A DNA stretch of 64,000 nt from Chrysolina oricalcia. Taxonomy: Eukaryota > Arthropoda > Insecta > Coleoptera > Chrysomelidae. The number at the start of each line of letters is the position of its first letter. Within the stretch, counting starts at the first letter, position 1. The position numbers were made by a program, and so were the translations under genes. A model generated the notes under the pieces. It was not told the origin of the DNA. It was given only the letters and a program-made list of their open reading frames with translations, and did no database searches. Of this stretch, positions 11,209-21,215 are shown piece after piece. Where the stretch lies: assembly GCA_944452925.2 (NCBI GenBank), contig OX101808.2, forward strand, positions 35,423,285 to 35,487,284. The letters run 5' to 3'.

Positions 11209-11345
11209 GTGAGTAAGTAACCTCAATTTTCCAAAATTTCCCAATTTTAAAATTTTCCATATTTCAATTTATCAAATTCACTTTCTATTATTACTCACTT
11301 ACAGGTACGCACTGATGATGACATAACAGTCGAAAGCGCATTGCT
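11209..11345 (+). other. Candidate small intron followed by a hammerhead-like core
   Basis: CTG|GTGAGTAAGTAAC at 11209 and TTACTCACTTACAG|GTAC ending at 11304 would bound a 96-base, very AT-rich intron with near-consensus insect splice sites. Directly after it, 11312-11335 reads CTGATGA, a short GAC/GTC stem and CGAAAG, again the order of a hammerhead core. No exon can be followed on either side, so this could equally be part of a decayed retroelement UTR. Confidence 0.3.
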
Positions 11346-11627
11346 ACGATTTTTAGAAAATCTGAATACTTTGCACGAAATACATAATTTTCTTCCTTCA
11401 TGTACAGTTCTGTTCAATGAAGTGTTGTACAGCGATTGTGCTGTGTAAACTTACCTTCCATTTTCCAAAGTTCAAAAAAGTGTTGTACAAGGTTTTGACT
11501 ACAAAATAACTCCTGTGGCCCTTCATTGAAATGGCAAATTTTAAATATATTCGTTTATTTTACTGAGTTGATGAAACTACATCAAGTACTATTTGAATCG
11601 TGATCACATTTGAAATTAAAAAAGTAT

Positions 11628-13428
11628 TTAAGCATGAAAATATTTCAATATTTTGTCATAGCCCCATCCAATTGTATAACTTACTTGCTCGTACAAGCTC
11701 TGCTTTTGAGGGGTTTTCTCCGAAAACCTGGGAGTTTCGTAAAAACAAATTTTACAAATTTTACAAACTTCATTGAGTCGACGAGGTATCGACGAAAACA
11801 GATTTCTCGTTAATTCCGGATCTTCGCTTAGTTCATCCCAGATCTCTTCTATCGCATTGCTGAGTTGATCTTTACTTTCCGGGCGGAAGTTGATATCATA
11901 CAGTTTTTTTGTCATCAGACCCCACATATTTTCGTAGGTAATACCACAAGTGTATCGGTGATTATCGAAATAGCAATTCCTTTGAATTTGAGAATCAAAT
12001 TATGTGGTTGCCTAAAGCAACATAATTTGATTCTAAACCGAGAAGGAATTAACGATAATCGCCAATAACACGAGTTGTATTTGTTAAGATTATTTCATGA
12101 ATAAAATCGAAACCATTTTTACTTATTTACTATTCAATTTAACTAGGAACATTAATCCCGCATTTAGTTCTGAAATTATGCAACTAACAAAACATTTACT
12201 TGATATTTCAAACATCCCTCTATTTCAGTTACCAATGACAGAGCGCGTAATTCGTAGTTTCGTCATTGCATGTCTAGTCTATTGCTTCTCGCTCGAGGTT
12301 ATGTTTTGATAACATTTTGATTTAGTGATTTGATTAATCAACGAGTATGCAAAATTTGTCGAAAATTGTGAGGTTGATATGAATTAATAGTGAGTGCTTA
12401 TTTAGTTTTGGTCAAAGTTTGGTGTTGTGTCATTATAGCAGCTTGCTAGTGGTAAGTTTGTGTTTTGATAATAACCAATCAGGAATCGAACTACAAAATC
12501 GAAAACACATCATATACATATCCAGTAGCCAATCAAGAGCCGAACTACAAAATCGAAAACATGATGTTTTCATTTATCAACACAAAAAATTTCAACCAAT
12601 CATAACACGCTATTTTAGCATAAGTGAAATAATCTACAATATTGAGGTCGGGGCTCTTTGCAGGCCATAACATTGTCTCTATATTATTTTCTAGCCACTC
12701 TCTGACAATGCCAGCAGTATGCACTGGACAATTGTCATGTTGGAAAATAAAATCGCCATCAGGAAAATGTTGAGACACTTGGTAACATTACATTTTCTAA
12801 AATATTCTTATAGTTCACTGCATTGAACCGGTTGTCAATCGTCCAACAAACTCCAAATCCGTGAATACTCAACCATGCCCAAACATTCACTGAAAATTGT
12901 CCAGATCTGTCGTAGTTATTCACAAACTGTTCATCAAATCTAGTGTTTCGGGGTCGATATACTCTAATATGACCATTAAATGTAGACTGAAAAACCTTTT
13001 CGTCTGTAAATACCACTCTATTCCAGTCTTCCCGCAGATTATTTAAGGAAAAAAGTATTCTTGCCTGTTTATGCTCATCGGTAAGTTTAATTTTTTTTGC
13101 AGCTACGCAATTTTTCAATACCGAATTCTTAATTCTTCGACATGCAGTTACTCTCGATCCTGGGAAATTGGTTTGCTCTTCAGCAACACGTGCTATTTCA
13201 AACGGGTTCCTTTGCAAATATTGCATTATCCTCGTCTCCAGTTGAAATTCGTGATCTTCCCGCCGCTTTTTTCATTACTATCGTCCTATCTCTTTCCCAT
13301 CTTTGTTTTATTTTTAGAATTGTATTTTTGCTTGTATTCATCATACGAGCAACTGCCCTTATAAATAAGCAATAATTTGTGCCCTTTGAACTAAATTCAT
13401 AACAGGCATAATGACAACTATCTATCAT
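11628..13428 (-). pseudogene. Tc1-like transposase (DD34E type), split by an insertion
   Basis: Read on the minus strand from 13428, the protein shows an N-terminal helix-turn-helix (IRAVARMMNTSKNTILKIKQ), an NPFEIARVAEE segment, the first catalytic aspartate in VVFTDEKVF, the second in FIFQHDNCPVH, and WPAKSPDLNIV before the third catalytic residue. There the frame runs into foreign DNA. The missing C-terminus resumes at 11935 with ENMWGLMTKKLY and ends in LTRNLFSSIPRRLNEVCK near 11760, followed by readthrough. One-base frameshifts occur near 13215 and 12775. The order is that of Tc1 transposases of about 340 residues. No terminal inverted repeats were located. It encodes nothing functional. 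Confidence 0.9.
11938..12632. mobile_element. Insertion inside the Tc1-like transposase, containing a palindromic hairpin
   Basis: The insert separates SPDLNIV from ENMWG of the Tc1 protein. Its left part (about 11938-12085) is a hairpin: GGTAATACCACAAGTGTATC pairs with a diverged partner near 12060-12085, and AATCAAATTATGTGGTTGC pairs across a CTAAA loop with GCAACATAATTTGATT. Ends resemble the palindromes at 8178 and 15136. The right part carries a 38-base direct duplication with a period of 54 bases (from 12475 and 12529, core CGAACTACAAAATCGAAAAC). The small frames at 12097-12309 and 12419-12670 have no assignable function. The exact right boundary is uncertain by a few bases. Confidence 0.6.
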
Positions 13429-14389
13429 AACTTTGACTGAAAGGTATTGTCAATGACAGCTTCAGTGACACATTTCAATAAGCCTGATTTAAAACACTTA
13501 GAAATTGCTGCACAACACTTCATTGAACACAACTGTACATTGAAGCGTGCACACAGCTTGACAATTTTATTTATCATATTTCCATCAATTTGTTTCAAAC
13601 TTGGCATTCAACAGATATAAAACGTTTCTTCACATTTTTTTCTATTCTCAACAAGTTCTAATCTATCACCTTCTCACCCTGCATAATTCGCCTCTGCTTT
13701 TGAACCAGAGCCAACTCTCCCATGTTTTGTCAGCCAGTTTTCATACAAGTTGGTAATTAGACGCTTCCATTCTCACGCCTAGGGCTAATCTCTATGATGA
13801 AGACATTAGCAGAACTTCATAACAAATAATATCAACATCAAACGAATTTACTGGTCAATATGCTAATTATACACAATCATCAAAGCGAAAAGAGTAATAA
13901 AAAACGTCATTAAATATAAACTATGTTTATATTATATTATGCAGATGTTTTACCATGGCAACATTTGTTTGAAAAAAAGTAATCATGTCAAGTTATCGTA
14001 AAGTATTTTATTGACGTTTTTAATATTTGTTTTATTCGATTCGATTCTTTTCTCCAATTGTTACTGTTGCTTGATTTGTTGAATTACGTACGAGTGAACA
14101 ACATACCAAGACAGAAATAGCTTTTAGAATAGGAGAATATTGTTATTTTTAGAAAAAAAGTTTACAGAGTATTGTTGAACTAACGAGTACATATTAGAAG
14201 AGTAGAAAGCACGACTTCTGAGTGAATCTAGCGATTTCTTTCTTCCAGGCCAGCAGAAATGAAAAAAGACCAAGATACCTTTTCGATTAGTATAGTTGCA
14301 TCCCCACTTAAGTGAAGTCTAATCTGACTAACTGCAGATCTTTCAGCATGACTGGATGCTCTATAAGATTCCGATTTCAATTTCTCAAA
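13429..14389. other. Unassigned AT-rich DNA
   Basis: The minus-strand frame 13425-13607 lies just upstream of the Tc1-like transposase and may be old 5' flank, but has no motif. Nothing else is recognised. Confidence 0.35.
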
Positions 14390-15113
14390 CAGATTTTGAA
14401 AGTAGATGTTTGTACTACAAACGTATATTCTCTTTTTCTGCTACAATGCTGCAAAAGGGTGCAAAATGCTTGCGAACATGACTGAAAACGGCCGAGCCTG
14501 CGTAAGCTGTCGAGTAGTAGGAGAGACCGGGAGATGAGGGAAAGCGTATTATCACGTAACCCGTTCATTAGAAGAGCTCCCATATGAGTTCAAGACGATT
14601 GAAATGAATGAATTAATGAAACCTTCCTAGACTGGTTACTTTTCATATTCCATTCGGAAAAGACCTATACCTACCTACAAATAAGACTGGCAGCCACATT
14701 TTCTACGTATTTAAACTCTACTATTCCAAACCTCCAAAATGTCTCGAAGAGATTTTGAAAGTAGAAGTACATTATCAAAAAACGTATATTCTTATTTTGG
14801 GCTATAATTCTGCGAAATGGGTGAAAATGCAACATAACATGCAACATAACTGATAACGGTCGAGCCCGCGTAATCGATCGAGTAGTAGGAGACACCGGGA
14901 GATGAGGGGAAGCTTATTATCACGTAACCCGTTCATTAGAAGAATTTTACTCATCTCCCGGCATCTCCTACTACTTGACCACTTACGCTGGCTCGGCCAT
15001 TTTCAGTAATGTTTACAAGCATTTTTCACCAATTTTGCAGGTTTATAGCGCAAAATGAGAATATTCGTTTTGTGGTAGGTACTATACTTCTACTTTCAAA
15101 ATCTGTAAATCGG
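14390..15113. repeat. Triplicated repeat: two direct and one inverted copy
   Basis: Unit 1 (about 14390-14583) and unit 2 (about 14750-14945) are direct copies running from GATTTTGAAAGTAGA to TATCACGTAACCCGTTCATT. Unit 3 (about 14946-15112) is the inverted form, beginning CTCATCTCCCGGCATCTCC and ending ACTTCTACTTTCAAAATC. The spacer between units 1 and 2 (14587-14757) is itself a dispersed repeat found again at 24518-24715. The minus frames at 14377-14895 are shadows of these repeats. Confidence 0.85.
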
Positions 15114-15135
15114 AAATTGTAATCGGACTATCGGG

Positions 15136-15316
15136 GGTAATACTATGAGTGCTCGCAATACTATAGATAGTAATTCTGTCAGAAATCAACAAGATCAAAT
15201 TGCTTGGTAACACCACGAGTCCTTTAGGACGAGTGGTGTTACCTCAAAGCAATTTGATCGAGTTTAAGATTTTTGACAGAATCATCGATAGTACTGTGAG
15301 CACAAGTGGTATTTAC
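15136..15316. mobile_element. Palindromic hairpin element
   Basis: Ends GGTAATACTATGAGTGCTCG (15136) and GTGAGCACAAGTGGTATTTAC (to 15316) are inverted repeats, and nearly the whole interval folds back. The centre is GGTAACACCACGAGTCC, TTTA, GGACGAGTGGTGTTACC, a near-perfect stem. It is the third member of the GTAATACCAC-ended palindrome group in this window. Confidence 0.8.
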
Positions 15317-16044
15317 TGAGATAATTTCACGAACCAACAAAGTAGAAAAAGTTCCATTGTCGTGAATTCTTCAATAGTTATAGATAATGCCTGATAGACG
15401 TGAAGTCTGTCAGACTGACATTTATATTAGTAGCAAGTTGAAATATTCTCCGTTGTTGTTTGGATATGTGGTTGCCATGCAAAAGAGGTATTACCGGATA
15501 GAAAGCTAGGAACAGCGTATTATCGAGGCATACGTCTCTTATTGGTCCTAATATTGCAGGAAAGGAGGGTTTCATACGGTGAGTGAAATTATCACTAGAG
15601 TATCCAGGCACGCTGCAAGATATTGCAAAAAAATTGCAATTATGCCAAAACTAACAGCGCCTGTTTTGTGCACACATATAGTATAGGTGCACGTGATTTG
15701 ATACTTTCATGTGAAGGACCATACAACTTGAAAAATGACGGAGTTATGAATTTTTAAAAAAATCACAATATTTTCTGGTTTTTCATTATTAGTTTTCATT
15801 TTAAAAGCGAAACACTAAAAAAAACACATTTTTTTTGTATTCAAATGTTTATAACAAACTAATAAATGACAGTTAGGAGTCCAATTCATAACAGAGTTTA
15901 ACTACGGACTGTCTTTCATGTGATGGCACAGTCGGTTGCCTATTAGTATTTTTGTTAAAAAATCTATTATTTTATGCTCTATTTATTGATTGGCTGATCA
16001 AACTATCAGTGGCCTTTCTGCAAACACTTTTTTCTCTTTATATA
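15317..16044. other. Unassigned DNA
   Basis: The minus-strand frame 15378-15611 has no recognisable domain. No repeat structure was found. Confidence 0.35.
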
Positions 16045-16160
16045 ATAACTTCACTCACGTACTGAAATTTAAAACGTAACAACGTTACCCACGTACTGAA
16101 TTACAATGAAATAATTTGATATACAGTATGTTCGGTATATTTTTGACAGTATCACAAAAA
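16045..16160. repeat. Dispersed repeat copy (pairs with 24845-24962)
   Basis: The segment with CTCACGTACTGAA, TTACCCACGTACTGAATTAC and TATTTTTGACA recurs in the same order and orientation at 24845-24962, with scattered substitutions. Confidence 0.75.
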
Positions 16161-16512
16161 TTAATATCAGTCATTCTTATTCTTCACGTATGGTTGAATC
16201 CAATTCTGATTATTATTTTTATGAGAACGAAAATAGGATTCCTTCACAAAAATGAATAATAATGTCTGTTGAAACATTTGCTATTCAGATGTTGATGGTT
16301 TCAGTTGAAGTTGTCTGGGAAATCCACTTGATTATAATTCAGTTTTATTCAATTTCAGCTAATGATAATTACAACCAAAAAGAGTTTGTTTCGGACAAAT
16401 TTGTTGAAAGATATTATTTTTAATAACATTTAAAAGATTTCACACATCTGCATATCCGAATTGTGTGCAAATTGCTAAATCGTGATTATTTACAATAATT
16501 TATCAGAATACA

Positions 16513-17000
16513 AAATAATTTTTCAGAGATGACCGAAGCTTTTGCAACATTTGAATTGTTATTTGAATGGTACTTACTACAAGCCAAAACTATATGCAAA
16601 TTCTTGTGCCAATGTGCCATATGAACTTTAAATTCAATCCTGTTTAAAGTGTTAAATAATTGTTCCAAGTTATTACAAAGGAAAATGGCGTGTTAACAAA
16701 ACAATTGCAACGCATGTGCACTCCGCGATAGTATGCAAATAATTTGTTCGTGATCGATTTAACACAAAAATGATCCTGTGAAAAAGCATACAACAAACAA
16801 TTATTGTTCAAAGATGTCTGAAATTGTCGCATCATTTAAATTGTTATTTGAATGGCACTATAGCCAGAACTTCATGCATGTGAATATATTGTCAACGTTC
16901 CATATCAAGTAATTATTTAATCCTGTTTCAAGTGTTGAACAATTGTTCCGAGATATTACAATTGTAACGAATGTGCTCGCCGGGATTGTATTGTTGAAAA
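16513..17000. repeat. Diverged tandem duplication, about 290-base period
   Basis: Blocks in the first copy (TTTGAATTGTTATTTGAATGG at about 16549, then a TTCAATCCTGTTTAAAGTG segment and AATTGTTCCAAGTTATTAC) recur in order near 16838-16965. The copies differ by many substitutions and gaps. No coding function is evident; the minus frames at 16486-16835 are shadows. Confidence 0.7.
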
Positions 17001-18950
17001 ATTGTTAAAATTGTTATTCTCGTCAACCGATTGCACCTATAATAATCATAACTTTCAAAACCATACATTAAAAAAAAACGTTGCAAAAATGTATCATTAT
17101 ACCGGCCGGTCTAGTATGGAAGCCGCACATGTTTTTTTATAGTCGCAGATAAAATAGTTTTGACACGTACAAGGAAAATTTGTGAAAGGCAATACTTAGC
17201 TGACAAACTGAGCCAACTTCCTTCACAGCTATTCAAGTCATGTGACAGTGTTCAGCAGTACTTATTAATTTTCGAGAGATACGCCTATTTCAGAACTAAT
17301 ATCGCCTTATATCTTGAACGTTAATAATTCAGTTCATGTCCACATTTAGATGCACAAGACATTAAACAGATACGCGACATGCAAACTATTGTTATCAAAG
17401 CTGATATACCCTAGGAGGCATGCAATAATTAAATTACAGTGAACTATTCAATAAAAACCTAGAAATTACATATGTGGAAGGATGTAGCAGATGCATTCAC
17501 AAAAAACCTCTACAATTAGCATCTTATTTCGTACGAGTTATCTTTTATTAATGCGATTTTTACATGGCAATTATCAACCGCCATTACGTGAGTACGTAAA
17601 TTATAGTTAAAACCTGTTAGGACAAAAGACTTTCGAGGGTAATGAAAAGGTAATAGTTGTTATTAAGGCTGGCATTGCATATAGGATGGAGCGATTATAC
17701 AGAAGCATCCCTTCAAGGTTTCTTGAAACTGGAACAAATTCAGCATGATAATATGCGCTGCTCTAAATGGCAGCATGTTATTTAAAAACGCAGAATTTCA
17801 GCAAGAAGTACCATGATTAAACGGCGATTTATGTAATTACCCAGTATCACAATCTAAATTACTACAAACCGTTTCCCGTTGTCGAGACGAGTGTGTATGT
17901 ATTTTGCATTATCTTGTATTTTTCGAAATCGACCGAAATGGAAGACTATAATAAACTCCAATAATGCTATCTGGTTTCCTGACATTAAATATAATATCAC
18001 GTTACGACTGCTACTTGGATTAAAAGCCGCCATTGTTATCGAAGAGGATTCAATTTTCAATCTCGAATCCATACTCGAGGTTGACTCTTCCATTTCGATA
18101 AATGGGGGATTTTTAATCTTTATGGAAATGCAGTTTAATCGAAACATTTTCAGAGTTTGGTTCTGCAATCAGTTTGAACGATTTCAGGAGTTGAATAAAC
18201 GGATTTCAACGTGGAGTTTTAATTAAAATGTCAGTAGGTAGTCTTCAGAAACTGCTTTATTCGTTTCTTCTCTTTCAGTAAAACCTTTGGAAATCACTAC
18301 TATCTTGTTCATCCAGATGATTTATATAAAAAAATAACGATTTTTTGTCTCTCCTGACGTTTTGTTGAACATGCATGAATGGTCAATTAATTGGTGAAAG
18401 GGATGGGGAACGTTCCTCTGAAACATATTTATCCCGCTCGCAATCATTTTTTCAATCAATCAATCACTTTATCAGTTGGAGAAGTGTTTAATCACAATAC
18501 AATATATTATAACATACTAACTCAGGTAACACGTCAGATGAGCTTCAAAAAACCAAAAATGATGAACATAAAATTTGAAAAGGAGTTGCAGATAGAAGCT
18601 AAAACCAGTATTTGTAAATAGAAAAATATGTAATAATTACAATAAATAACTATCACTGTACTAAACAAGACATGAAAAGCAAAGTTTTAAAAACAATCGG
18701 CAATATAAAATAATTTCTGGGGAAATGCATCAATGGAGTAGAGTGCTTCCAACACCTGACGGTTTTTCCTTGTAACTGCTGCTTCAAGCTCAATTCCTAA
18801 AACTTTCTTGTGAATCCATCAACCACAGATATCCTGACCTTTATACCTCACACAAAGGATGAATATTTGAGAATAATTTCCTGAAAGCAATGGATCCAGG
18901 TGTATGACCATACGGAGCATGTGTAAGCCGTTTTTTAGAGATGAGGAATC
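17001..18950. other. Unassigned DNA with overlapping frames on both strands
   Basis: The longest frames are 17879-18226 on plus (115 codons) and 17854-18168 on minus (104 codons), over the same DNA. The minus frame has a serine-rich, balanced start (MEESTSSMDSRLKIESSS) and could be a host exon, but no domain is recognisable and neither frame continues. The rest is AT-rich without identifiable elements. Confidence 0.35.
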
Positions 18951-18954
18951 CAAA

Positions 18955-20650
18955 ACCCTCACCAAGCTAGGTTTCGATTCTGACATCTTTCTTCTGAATT
19001 TTCAGTGCATAAATGATAAGAAACTGAACAATCTGAATACTGATTTGTCCGATTTCCACATTAACTTTATTTGTATAACAGAAACCTGGTGTAAAACAGA
19101 ATATATTGACTCCCATTGAACACCATTGAGAAATTTTCTCTAAGCAGTTATCACTGAAGATTCCAAATGGAAGGAGGTGGGTTAGCTATATTTGCCAATC
19201 ATAAAACGCAAACATTTCAAATAGACGTGAGTAAGTATAATCATGAGATATTGAAATATATGCTAATAATAATACTAATAATAAAATGGATTAACCAATC
19301 CAGACTTCTGCATTTAACCTATACAATATGTATAATCGTCGGCAAGTCTCCAACAGAAAACAACTACTGCCCCCTACGACCATTGAATTATATCTGTTAG
19401 ATTCTTGGCAAAGTATTCTACAAGAACTACTTTTCAATGTTCTCCCAATCTCAACGCCAAAACATGTCTCAACCCACACGAGGGAACACCTACGGACCGG
19501 TTTCATGGTTCCTTGCCAATCATCAGCGCAGGGTAGCTCACCCAACGCAATCGAAAAATATCTTGACCCCAAGATTCGAAGAGCACTCCGACTATGGTGT
19601 CGACTTCGTCTGAAGCCAAATAAATTCAGAAAAAAATATTTGATGACACTACTTGACAGAAGCCCATTAAACTAATAATTAAATTGATTAAGCAATCCAG
19701 ACTTCTGCATTTAACCTATACAATAGGTATAATCGTCGGCAAGTCTCCAACAGAAAACAACTACTGCCCCCTACGACCATTGAATTATATCTGTTAGATC
19801 TGATGATTGGCAAGGAACCATGAAACCGGTCCGTAGGTGTTCCCTCGTGTGGGTTGAGACATGTTTTGGCGTTGAGATTGGGAGAACATTGCAAAGTAGT
19901 TCTTGTAGAATACTTTGCCAAGAATCTAACAGATATAATTCAATGGTCGTAGGGGGCAGTAGTTGTTTTCTGTTGGAGACTTGCCGACGATTATTCCTAT
20001 TGTATAGGTTAAATGCAGAAGTCTGGATTGCTTAATCCATTTTATTATTAGTTTAATGGGCTTCTGCCAAGTAGTGTTATCAAATATTTTCTTCTGAAAT
20101 ATATGCTCCATCCTGCAAAATAAAAAAAATACCAAACTCATTATCCTATGCTGCTACAGATCTCCAACACTTCAATCTATTCTTTGAAACAAGTTACTTA
20201 AATCTATTCTGTGATAAGATTTTTGAAATATTTGATGATCTTTTAGAAAATAATGTGAACTTTGTGGAGATTTCAACATCGACGCATTCTCTTGCACCAA
20301 TGAATTAAAAAAACTCTGTTATGGTTTAACTCGTTTAATATGAAACCCATGAATAAGTGGGCCACCAGAGTCACGACAATAACAATATCTTCTCTGACAA
20401 AGGAACGGAATGCACAATTGACAACAATATTTCAGACCATAAGAGTATTTCTTTACAAACAAAATGTATTCATGCATCAACTGAATCAAAAAAAATTTAT
20501 AATGATCAATCCATCCAATCTTTACATCAAGATTCAAAGAATGAACCATGGCTAGAGTTCTTTGACTCAAATGAATGTAGCGAGGCATGTGGCTGTTTTC
20601 TCCAAATTATTTCATGATACTTCAATAAACATTTTCTCAAATGGAAAGTA
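18955..20650 (+). pseudogene. LINE 5' fragment with apurinic-type endonuclease domain, interrupted
   Basis: Plus-strand reading from about 18980 gives the start of a LINE endonuclease: ILLNFQCINDKKLNNLN-like residues, HINFICITETWCKTEY, then GGGLAIFANHKTQTF near 19170. After the insertion at 19265-20094 the reading resumes with the endonuclease motif CGDFNIDAFS near 20264. It then gives STCIDNIFSDKGTECTID-like residues at about 20380 and ISDHKSISLQTKC. The block order (TETW, GDFNID, SDHK) is that of CR1/Jockey-group LINE endonucleases. Frameshifts and stops separate the blocks and no RT follows, so it is a dead 5' portion. Confidence 0.85.
19265..20094 (-). mobile_element. Foldback retroposon insertion with 13-base target duplication
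   Basis: The 830-base insert is flanked by a perfect 13-base duplication TGAAATATATGCT (19252-19264 and 20095-20107). It is made of three copies of one module, which ends in a GGATT...AATCC stem-loop plus an ATTATT tail. A minus-oriented copy lies at about 19265-19545, a partial minus copy at about 19680-19800, and a plus-oriented copy at about 19801-20055. Long target duplication and an ATT-type tail at the 19265 end point to target-primed reverse transcription rather than a DNA transposase. The four overlapping frames at 19291-20141 all derive from this palindrome and are probably not genes. Confidence 0.8.
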
Positions 20651-20819
20651 TACTCAGCTAGAGACCAAAAAGAAAGTGGTTAAGCTGGTTTTTCAATTTT
20701 CACGACTCTTGATTCGAAGAGTGGATAATGGCATGTAGAACTGTCTCCAATGGACCAATAATTGAACCCTCCCTTCATTTAGATTGCTAAATTGAATGAA
20801 TTCAGGGAAAAACATATAA

Positions 20820-21215
20820 ATCCTTTACTTAATAATACTAATGATGATAATAATAACTTGTCTTTATTATTATAACAAACATATAAAAAGGGAAAAATAA
20901 ACGGATTCAATCATGAATTAATGGAAACATTGTGAAAAATAGATGACTCGTATATATGTGTATATACTTACAAACAAACATATATAACCTATAATGAACC
21001 GAACACAGATCATTAAAAAAGAATTTTGCTATACAATATTGGTACAAGGTGCGTCTTGAGTCTAACTTTGAAAGTATCTGGACTAGCAAAATTTTTACAT
21101 AAATTGGAATACTGTTGTAGATGGTTGCACCACATGGAAAAAAAAATTTAATAGTAGCAAGTAAAATTTGCATACCACCAAGTGAAAATTTGCATACTAT
21201 ATGGGACAAGTACAC
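20820..21215 (-). pseudogene. LINE 3' end (C-terminus and tail)
   Basis: On the minus strand, residues FFPCGATIYNSIPIYVK near 21150 match the C-terminal block of CR1/Jockey-type RT proteins (usual form: YNSLP before a K-rich tail). The frame continues into an AT-rich UTR that ends in a TTATTATTATCATC...ATTATT tail near 20820-20870. Everything upstream is missing or unrecognised. Confidence 0.65.

Noticed and set aside
17879..18226. RVWFCN in the plus frame, like helix 3 of POU homeodomains
   Set aside because: Only six residues match, the basic residues that follow in POU homeodomains are absent, and no POU-specific domain or earlier helices are present. Overlapping frames on both strands suggest chance.
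19291..20141. Four overlapping frames of 71-115 codons as real genes
   Set aside because: They are the same inverted repeat read in different directions; shared peptides are mirror images of the module, not conserved proteins.
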